This document shows positions 1-4,358 of a stretch of DNA of 5,697 nucleotides, piece by piece. The position numbers and the translations under genes were made by a program. Each line of letters begins with the position of its first letter. Position 1 is the first letter of the stretch. This DNA comes from an uncultured Ignavibacteriales bacterium (lineage in GTDB: Bacteria > Bacteroidota > Ignavibacteria > Ignavibacteriales > Ignavibacteriaceae), in assembly GCA_913053915.1 (NCBI GenBank), contig CAJXGP010000163.1:1-5697 (forward strand), written 5' to 3'. The notes beneath the pieces are model-generated. The model had not been told where the DNA came from and did no database searches. It saw only the letters and a list, made by a program, of their open reading frames with translations.

Positions 1-6
1 CTGGCG

Positions 7-118
7 ACTCATATTGAATTTCCTGAGACCATAATGGAACTGGATTCCATAAAATTGAAGCAGTTGTTTGTGATCTTCCTGAAATTTCGAAACAGTTATC
101 GCTTTTAACAATATGAGT
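7..118. repeat. 10-bp inverted repeat framing a 92-bp interior
   Basis: ACTCATATTG at 7-16 is the exact reverse complement of CAATATGAGT at 109-118. Just inside, AATTTC (17-22) can pair with GAAATT (81-86), and the heptamer TTCCTGA occurs directly at 20-26 and 76-82. The arrangement could be a long imperfect hairpin, the ends of a small degenerate element, or chance. No target-site duplication is obvious. Confidence 0.4.
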
Positions 119-187
119 TATCCAAAACCATTAGCCCATACATAGGAAGATTGCGTTGGTCTCTCCGTTTTAACTACGCTTGGCGCA

Positions 188-207
188 AATGCTTACCCGT
201 AAGCATT
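188..207. repeat. Palindromic hairpin downstream of the aldo/keto reductase
   Basis: AATGCTTAC (188-196) and GTAAGCATT (199-207) are perfect 9-bp arms around the central CC. The site lies 58 bp beyond the reductase stop codon and outside any called gene. It could help stop transcripts of the minus-strand gene, but neither side carries the run of T expected of an intrinsic terminator, so I call it only a palindrome. A dyad operator or recombination site is also possible. Confidence 0.5.
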
Positions 208-265
208 GAATTATTAGAATACTAATTATTAAATATTGACAATATATTAGGTTAAAATAAATAAT

Positions 266-1261
266 CTATTGATATCGCTTCTGCATCAATTCAACTATTT
301 CATAAAATTTCTTTTTATACATTTCAATTAAGAAATCTCTATCTTCTTGCGATAATTTTACTAAATCATTTGTATTGAGTATAGCTTGTTCGGGAGTTTT
401 AATTCCGGGAATCACCGTTGAAATTTCCGGCATACTCAAAATAAAGCTCAAGCTAATAGATGTTTTTGAGATACCATATTTATTTGCCAACGTCCACACA
501 TCATCTAATGAGTCTAATGCTTCCGATAAAATTTCAGGTGTTAAACGGGATGCTCTGTGATCATTTTTCTCAAATTTAGTATTCTTATTAAACTTTCCGG
601 TTAGCAACCCAAACTGTAACGGCATCCTGGCAATCACACCGTATCCATTCTTACCGGCATCTTGAATAGTCATCAATCCCTTCTGATTAAGGATATTAAA
701 AACAATTTGAAAGCTTGAACCCAGATTATTTTTCATTAAGAAATTTGCTTCGGGTTCAGGTTCGAAAGTACTCAATGAAAGACCCCAATATTTAATTTTA
801 CCATCTTTTTTTAGTTGTTCCATAGCTTCAATACATTCACCTTGTTCAAGATGATTTAATTTAGCCGAATGAAGTTGGTATAAATCGATTGTTTCACGTT
901 TTAATCGTTTTAAACTTTTTTCACAAGCCTGAAGAATATGCTCCTTGGAATAATCGAGAATAATTCTTCCGTTATTTGCAAGCCTATGTCCTACTTTTGT
1001 AGCAATTATAATATTCTTCTTGCCGGATAAAGTTTTTCCGATTAACTCTTCCGAATGACCTAAACCGTAAAAATCCGCCGTATCATAAAAAGTAACTCCA
1101 AGATCATAAGCTTTTTCCAACGCTTTTATTGAAGTATTATCATCAACATTACCCCATCCGATAGGAATTTCACCGGCCATTGCAGGTCCACCAATACCCC
1201 AAGCTCCATAGCCGATTTCACTAACTTTTAATCCGGTTTTACCAAATTTTCTGTATATCAT
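266..1261 (-). CDS. Aldo/keto reductase family oxidoreductase
   Basis: This 331-residue protein is a predicted cytosolic NAD(P)H-dependent reductase of aldehydes or ketones with the (beta/alpha)8 barrel fold. The N-terminus (IYRKFGKTGLKVSEIGYG) is the family's usual first strand. The catalytic tetrad is complete: Asp60 and Tyr65 in YDTADFYGLGHSEELIG, Lys89 in ATKVG, and His131 in DLYQLH. The C-terminal cofactor region VIPGIKTPEQAILN (283-296) is typical of the YhdN/IolS-like branch. Length is normal and the protein appears intact. The ATG start at 1261 follows a weak GAGTGAGA ribosome-binding site. It lies 89 bp downstream of the NUDIX gene on the same strand and may be co-transcribed with it; I found no convincing promoter or terminator in the gap. 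The physiological substrate cannot be read from the sequence. Confidence 0.95.
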   Translation of the reverse strand: MIYRKFGKTGLKVSEIGYGAWGIGGPAMAGEIPIGWGNVDDNTSIKALEKAYDLGVTFYDTADFYGLGHSEELIGKTLSGKKNIIIATKVGHRLANNGRIILDYSKEHILQACEKSLKRLKRETIDLYQLHSAKLNHLEQGECIEAMEQLKKDGKIKYWGLSLSTFEPEPEANFLMKNNLGSSFQIVFNILNQKGLMTIQDAGKNGYGVIARMPLQFGLLTGKFNKNTKFEKNDHRASRLTPEILSEALDSLDDVWTLANKYGISKTSISLSFILSMPEISTVIPGIKTPEQAILNTNDLVKLSQEDRDFLIEMYKKKFYEIVELMQKRYQ

Positions 1262-1350
1262 ATCTCACTCTTGTTTTTTTATTAATTCGTTTTTTTTTAA
1301 AAATTCTTTTACTTATATAATAAAATTATACAATTAAAACTTGAAAATAA

Positions 1351-1971
1351 TTAATCAAAATCTACAGATAAAGAAGGGTTCTTATAATGCTCAAATAATC
1401 TTAAGATTTGATGCTTTTTAATTCTTGCATCCGAAAGATTAGGTAAATTATCTTTATCGAAGAAGCCTACATCATCGGTTTCTAAACTTGGTACACTCTC
1501 ACCTCCAAGTATTTTACAAAGAAAAAATATTTTATAAACATGGTATGGATGTGGCGGTGTATGCCCTTGTTTAGTTCTATCATAAATTGCCGAAACTTTC
1601 TCAGCCGAAACAACATAACCGGATTCTTCCAGTACTTCCCTTTCTACCGACTGACTAGGCGTTTCATTTGGTTCCGCCCATCCCCCCGGTAAAGTCCACC
1701 CGCCATCAACTTTTTCTTTTACAAGTAATATTTTATCATCCTGAAATACAACACCGCGGACATCAACTTTTGGAGTAGGATAACCATCTTCATAATTAAA
1801 AAGATTATGAATGAATTCGAAATCTGTGTCTGAATTAGCAGACATCATTTCAGCAGCAATCTTTCTAATTTTTTTATATCTTTCTATATCAAACTCGTTT
1901 GAAGTAAATGTCAATCCCACTTGAGAAATTGCCTGCAAGCTCTTTGCCCACTTCAGCCATTTGGGTTCCAT
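1351..1971 (-). CDS. NUDIX hydrolase with N-terminal helical domain
   Basis: This 206-residue protein is a predicted cytosolic pyrophosphohydrolase that cleaves a nucleoside diphosphate linked to another group (X). The NUDIX box is perfect: Gly97, Glu103, Arg111-Glu112, Glu115-Glu116 and Gly118, in the order G-x5-E-x7-REVLEESGY. The glutamates bind the catalytic divalent metal. Residues 1-65 (starting EPKWLKWAKSLQAISQVGL) match the helical domain found in front of a NUDIX subfamily that includes ADP-ribose and CDP-choline pyrophosphatases (Pfam NUDIX_N_2, from memory). The actual substrate is therefore a guess. The ATG start is supported by AAGGAG (complement of 1982-1987) ten bases upstream. 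A sigma70-like promoter lies just beyond it. The aldo/keto reductase follows 89 bp downstream. Length is normal and there is no sign of damage. Confidence 0.93.
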   Translation of the reverse strand: MEPKWLKWAKSLQAISQVGLTFTSNEFDIERYKKIRKIAAEMMSANSDTDFEFIHNLFNYEDGYPTPKVDVRGVVFQDDKILLVKEKVDGGWTLPGGWAEPNETPSQSVEREVLEESGYVVSAEKVSAIYDRTKQGHTPPHPYHVYKIFFLCKILGGESVPSLETDDVGFFDKDNLPNLSDARIKKHQILRLFEHYKNPSLSVDFD

Positions 1972-2016
1972 AAATCGAATACTCCTTAAATCTAATAAGA
2001 ATAAATTACAATTAGT

Positions 2017-2046
2017 ATTTTAAGATACAAAATTCATTGAACTCAA
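2017..2046 (-). promoter_or_regulatory. Candidate promoter of the NUDIX gene
   Basis: Read on the minus strand, TTGAGT (2046-2041) and TAAAAT (2022-2017) are separated by 18 bp and resemble sigma70 -35 and -10 boxes, with 4 of 6 and 5 of 6 consensus matches. Transcription would start near 2010, giving a leader of about 40 nt that includes the AAGGAG site. The region is AT-rich, so chance matches are common. If the organism is a Bacteroidota with its own promoter consensus, this call weakens. Confidence 0.4.
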
Positions 2047-2242
2047 AAAAATCATAACCAATTTAAGATCCATTACTCGCCTTCAATACTAAATTTAAAT
2101 CGATTTATAGATTTCTTTTTTGACGTTTCCCCATCATAAGATAGTATGAGGCTAATTCATTAAGTCAAATAAATAATAAAATCACTTTTCATTTTATTCG
2201 CTTTATGACTATTTTACAGGTTAATAATTTATTATCTCAAAC

Positions 2243-2273
2243 TTGATATGAAAAGTATTTATATGTATATAAT
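2243..2273 (+). promoter_or_regulatory. Possible promoter pointing toward the ParA-like gene
   Basis: TTGATA (2243-2248) is followed after 17 bp by TATATA (2266-2271) and after 19 bp by a perfect TATAAT (2268-2273). A transcript from here would carry a leader of about 380 nt to the ATG at 2662, spanning all three inverted repeats. Another weak pair, TTGACG (2120-2125) and TAGTAT (2142-2147) with 16 bp spacing, lies further upstream. The surrounding sequence is almost purely A and T, so the call is weak. Confidence 0.25.
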
Positions 2274-2319
2274 TTAATTTACCGATATTACTACTTGCTT
2301 TGAATTAAATTAAATTATA
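2268..2319. repeat. 14-bp perfect AT-only inverted repeat
   Basis: TATAATTTAATTTA (2268-2281) and TAAATTAAATTATA (2306-2319) are exact reverse complements around a 24-nt loop that contains most of the local G and C. The left arm begins with the TATAAT hexamer of the possible promoter. It could form a hairpin or cruciform, or bind a dimeric regulator. In AT-only sequence an arm this long is less surprising than it would be in mixed sequence. Confidence 0.5.
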
Positions 2320-2342
2320 AGTTTTAATAACGAGTCCACTCA

Positions 2343-2457
2343 AAAAAAGTCGTTCTCGCAACAACGGGATTTAAAAACTTAGAATTCATGATGAGACTAT
2401 ATTTTCTTTCTATAATAGGATATTTTTCAAGGGAAAGACGATTCGAGAACATTTTTT
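2343..2457. repeat. Wide inverted repeat GTTCTCG/CGAGAAC with A6/T6 flanks
   Basis: GTTCTCG (2352-2358) is the reverse complement of CGAGAAC (2444-2450). Outside the arms, A6 (2343-2348) and T6 (2452-2457) can extend the pairing after an unpaired GTC on one side and A on the other. In a plus-strand RNA the right arm followed by ATTTTTT would look like the end of a terminator with a very large (85-nt) loop. Alternatively these are terminal repeats of a roughly 115-bp element, or chance. Confidence 0.35.
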
Positions 2458-2537
2458 AAAGAACTCAAAATTATTCCGGAAAACTAAAAAAACGATTACA
2501 TATATGATAAATTTTCTATTCTCAGAGATAGGGCGTA

Positions 2538-2612
2538 TCTAAAAAGGTCATGTTCGAATTGTGAATATTAACAAAAATTAAATCTTTTTCACAATAGAAA
2601 TACCCTTTTAGA
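2538..2612. repeat. Nested 75-nt imperfect palindrome in front of the ParA-like gene
   Basis: The outer arms TCTAAAAAGGT (2538-2548) and ACCCTTTTAGA (2602-2612) pair at 10 of 11 positions. The middle TTC (2553-2555) pairs with GAA (2597-2599). The inner ATTGTGAA (2558-2565) pairs perfectly with TTCACAAT (2588-2595), leaving a 22-nt loop. The structure ends at the start of a strong GAGGAGG (2611-2617) that has no ATG, GTG or TTG at working distance; the ParA-like ATG is 44 bp further on. As RNA this would be a stable leader hairpin, and as DNA a large dyad. Its role is unknown. Confidence 0.5.
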
Positions 2613-2661
2613 GGAGGTTCATACGTTCAAATAAGACAAGAAACATAAAGACTGTTTAATA

Positions 2662-3456
2662 ATGAGTAAAATAATTGCAATCGCAGTTCCAAAAGGAGGT
2701 GTCGGAAAAACAACTACCGCAGTTAATCTTGCAGTAGGTCTTTCTATTGCCGAAAAGAAAACTCTACTTCTGGATTTAGATTATTCAGGAGCTTGTTCAA
2801 TAGCCTTAGGTTTTACACCCGAAATGATTAGAGGTGATATATTTAATGTTTTCAGTTTCACTAAATCTCTGGAACAAGTAATTCACAAAACAGATATTCC
2901 AAATTTAGATTTTATTCCCTCCAGCTTATTATCCTTTGAGAATGAAGAACGCATGAACCGGCTTTCAAAAAATAATGCGCTGCTAAGGACATTACTTCAT
3001 ATTGAACTCATAACCTATGATTACATAATAATTGATTGCCCACCCTACTTGCATGGAATGACTAAAAATGCATTATTGGCAGCCGATTCTGTTTTACTTC
3101 CAGTCAATGCAAGCAATTTTTCATTGGATGCTATCAAAAAAATGCTGAATCATATTCAATGGATTCGCACAATAGGAAACAGGAATTTACAAATTGAAGG
3201 AATCCTGTTAACCATGTACGAATCGAATACAAAGGTAACGGCAATTGTGAAAGAAGAATTAAATAGTCTTTATCCGGATTATTTGCTTCAAACCACTATC
3301 CCTAAAAACATAAAAATATCCGAAGCTACTTTTCACAAAAAGCCAATTTTACTTTATGATGTTTTATCAAACGGCTCACAAGCTTATTTACACTTATCTC
3401 AAGAAATTTTAAGCAGGCATAAAAATAAAAGTAACCCGGCGAGTAGGAATTTGTAA
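2662..3456 (+). CDS. ParA/Soj-family partition-type ATPase (orphan)
   Basis: This 264-residue protein is a predicted cytosolic ATPase of the ParA/MinD class. Such proteins form ATP-dependent dimers and position chromosomes, plasmids or protein cargo. The deviant Walker A motif KGGVGKTT (11-18) has both the signature Lys11 and Lys16. Asp40 stands at the catalytic position, Walker B is YIIIDCPP (121-128), and the C-terminal ISEATFHKKPILLYD (219-233) is typical of Soj. Compared with B. subtilis Soj (from memory) it aligns almost without gaps. However, the motif after Asp40 is YSGA instead of PQGN, and DNA-binding Arg189 is Asn while Arg218 is Lys. There is no amphipathic membrane-targeting helix at the C-terminus as in MinD. 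No ParB gene lies beside it in the window. The ATG is the only possible start, because a TAA lies ten codons upstream in frame, and its own ribosome-binding site is weak. Confidence 0.93.
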   Translation: MSKIIAIAVPKGGVGKTTTAVNLAVGLSIAEKKTLLLDLDYSGACSIALGFTPEMIRGDIFNVFSFTKSLEQVIHKTDIPNLDFIPSSLLSFENEERMNRLSKNNALLRTLLHIELITYDYIIIDCPPYLHGMTKNALLAADSVLLPVNASNFSLDAIKKMLNHIQWIRTIGNRNLQIEGILLTMYESNTKVTAIVKEELNSLYPDYLLQTTIPKNIKISEATFHKKPILLYDVLSNGSQAYLHLSQEILSRHKNKSNPASRNL

Positions 3457-3763
3457 TTTGCTATTAATTGTCTATTGATAGTCATTCGAAGTATTTCTTT
3501 TAAAAAGAATAAGTATAACTTTTAGGTTTAATTTCATTCCGAATGATAATTTTATCGGCAATACAATCTTGAACAAGATATCAATAAATCAAGGTATGCT
3601 TTAATAAAAGAAATTAATAAAATATTATCAGAGACTTAATTTATCGGTTAATTTGAGTAAATTATATTTATTTAATAAATTAAAAGTGACAACTATAAGG
3701 CTCCGGCAACTTAACATTGAATTAGAATTAAATAACTATTACATTAAATCAAAGGAGAAAATT
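3457..3763. other. Spacer between the ParA-like gene and the receiver, with small palindromes
   Basis: No gene is supported in these 307 bases. A 14-codon frame at 3597-3641 has its AAGG too close to the ATG. Two short dyads stand out: TCATTC-C-GAATGA (3534-3546) and ATCTTG-AA-CAAGAT (3566-3579). The half-site TCATTCGAA also occurs at 3482-3490. These could be operator sites for a regulator of the downstream gene. No intrinsic terminator with a T-run follows the ParA-like stop, and I found no convincing promoter for the receiver gene. Confidence 0.45.
3752..3757 (+). promoter_or_regulatory. Ribosome-binding site that fixes the receiver start
   Basis: AAGGAG lies six bases before the GTG at 3764. 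This spacing is ideal and places the start directly in front of the first beta strand of the receiver domain. It argues against the in-frame TTG at 3653, which would add 37 residues of no recognisable domain. Confidence 0.8.
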
Positions 3764-4144
3764 GTGAGTAATGATTTACCCCTGCTATTATTAGTCGAAG
3801 ACGATGAGGTTTCAAAAGACATAATTATAATATTTTTAAAAGATGTTTGTAATATTGAATTTGCAAAAGATGGACCTACGGCAGTAGAGATGTTAAAAAA
3901 CAAAAAGTTTGACGGCTTCTTAATGGATATTAATCTTGGTAGAGGAATTGGCGGTATAGATGTTGTTCACGAAATCAAAAAACTTCCTCAATATGATAAT
4001 ACTCCTATAATAGCGATTACTGCCTATGCTATGGTGGGTGATAAGGAGGAGTTTCTTGAAGAGGGATGTACACATTACATTTCAAAACCGTTTTTAAAAT
4101 CCGATTTAAGAAAATTAGTAAAGGAAGTATTACATTTACCTTAA
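3764..4144 (+). CDS. Stand-alone CheY-like response regulator receiver
   Basis: This 126-residue protein consists of one receiver domain and no output domain. It is predicted to accept a phosphoryl group from a histidine kinase and pass the signal on by protein contact or phosphorelay. Key residues are all present: the acidic pair Asp13-Asp14 (LLLLVEDDEVS), phospho-acceptor Asp55 in MDINLG, Thr86 in AITAYA, and Lys108-Pro109 in YISKPF. The loop after Asp55 reads INLGRGIGG, lacking the usual proline and one residue longer than in CheY, a style I associate with receivers of hybrid kinases. The GTG start is chosen from the AAGGAG six bases upstream. No kinase lies in the window, so its partner is unknown. 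It is separated from both neighbours by more than 200 bp, so an operon with either is uncertain. Confidence 0.92.
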   Translation: MSNDLPLLLLVEDDEVSKDIIIIFLKDVCNIEFAKDGPTAVEMLKNKKFDGFLMDINLGRGIGGIDVVHEIKKLPQYDNTPIIAITAYAMVGDKEEFLEEGCTHYISKPFLKSDLRKLVKEVLHLP

Positions 4145-4358
4145 TTCTTACTTTTTACAAAGAATAGTTAATTACAGTAGGCCTATACATTTTTTCATTT
4201 AAGAGAATGCACATCTTAGTTATCAGGGAGAGATTACATATAAAATTTACCCGGGAGAGAAATGAAATTAAATCATTTAAAATATTGAAACGAGATTTGG
4301 TCCTATCCTATTATTTAAAAGCACAAATCATAATAAATAATTTAGTTGGGTTATCACG
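4145..4358. other. Spacer in front of the CLC gene
   Basis: No gene of normal size is supported. ATTCTT (4144-4149) and AAGAAT (4160-4165) could form a weak hairpin right after the receiver stop, but no T-run follows closely. GGGAGAGA occurs twice, at 4226-4233 and 4253-4260. The second copy sits directly before an ATG (4262) opening an eight-codon frame, MKLNHLKY, that stops at 4288. The CLC promoter candidate follows. I looked for the fluoride riboswitch that precedes some CLC genes and do not see its conserved elements. Confidence 0.45.
4285..4314 (+). promoter_or_regulatory. Candidate promoter of the CLC gene
   Basis: TTGAAA (4285-4290) and TATTAT (4309-4314), spaced by 18 bp, each match five of six sigma70 consensus bases. 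Transcription would start near 4321, about 38 bases before the TTG chosen as start of the CLC gene. It overlaps the stop codon of the eight-codon frame at 4262-4288. The position suggests the CLC gene has its own transcript and is not simply read through from the receiver gene. Confidence 0.4.

Larger units (their letters stand above)
1..265. other. Left-edge stretch without an assignable gene
   Basis: No recognisable gene was found here. It is richer in G+C (about 38-43% in the lines I counted) than the spacers further right. On the plus strand, frame 1 is open from the edge to a TAA at 106-108 and could be the last 35 residues of a gene starting outside the window. On the minus strand a frame is open from a TTG at 111-109 to the left edge. 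Neither peptide resembles a family I know, and both are short enough to be chance. The stretch lies downstream of the aldo/keto reductase, so it may be a convergent intergenic region or a remnant of an older gene. It contains two inverted repeats, listed separately. Confidence 0.5.
1972..2661. other. 690-bp gene-free spacer between divergent genes
   Basis: This spacer separates the minus-strand NUDIX gene from the plus-strand ParA-like gene. No coding region is supported. The longest plus-strand candidate in the right half, a 23-codon frame at 2388-2459, has no ribosome-binding site. The left part holds the NUDIX promoter. From about 2240 rightwards there is one possible plus-strand promoter followed by three inverted repeats (2268-2319, 2343-2457, 2538-2612), each listed separately. 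Such a length and repeat density is unusual for a simple divergent promoter region. It suggests a structured leader, a small RNA, or the remains of a lost gene or element. Confidence 0.6.

Noticed and set aside
1..111. Partial open frames on both strands at the left edge
   Set aside because: Each is under 40 codons, neither resembles a known family, and both strands being open points to chance.
375..560. Plus-strand 61-codon frame
   Set aside because: It lies antisense within the aldo/keto reductase gene, its peptide has no family resemblance, and the minus-strand frame is clearly the real one.
1262..1350. Separate promoter for the aldo/keto reductase
   Set aside because: TATAAT-like hexamers occur on the minus strand in this AT-rich gap, but none has a credible -35 box at proper spacing.
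2388..2459. 23-codon frame starting MMRLYF in the long spacer
   Set aside because: It has no ribosome-binding site and no recognisable features, and its length is expected by chance.
2548..2564. tRNA T-arm-like sequence with loop TTCGAAT
   Set aside because: The loop matches the T-loop consensus and a weak stem can form, but the closing G-C pair is G-T. No matching acceptor, D-arm or anticodon arm is found around it.
3495..3509. TTCTTTT/AAAAGAA near-palindrome as terminator of the ParA-like gene
   Set aside because: The stem is AT-only, has a one-base loop and no T-run after it, so it does not fit an intrinsic terminator.
3597..3641. 14-codon frame before the receiver gene
   Set aside because: The AAGG is only one base from the ATG, too close to act as a ribosome-binding site, and the peptide is too short to judge.
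3653..3763. TTG-started N-terminal extension of the receiver
   Set aside because: There is no ribosome-binding site at the TTG, while AAGGAG with ideal spacing precedes GTG 3764 and the domain starts there.
4200..4358. Fluoride riboswitch upstream of the CLC gene
   Set aside because: Some bacterial CLC genes have one, but I could not find its conserved GATG and pseudoknot elements here.
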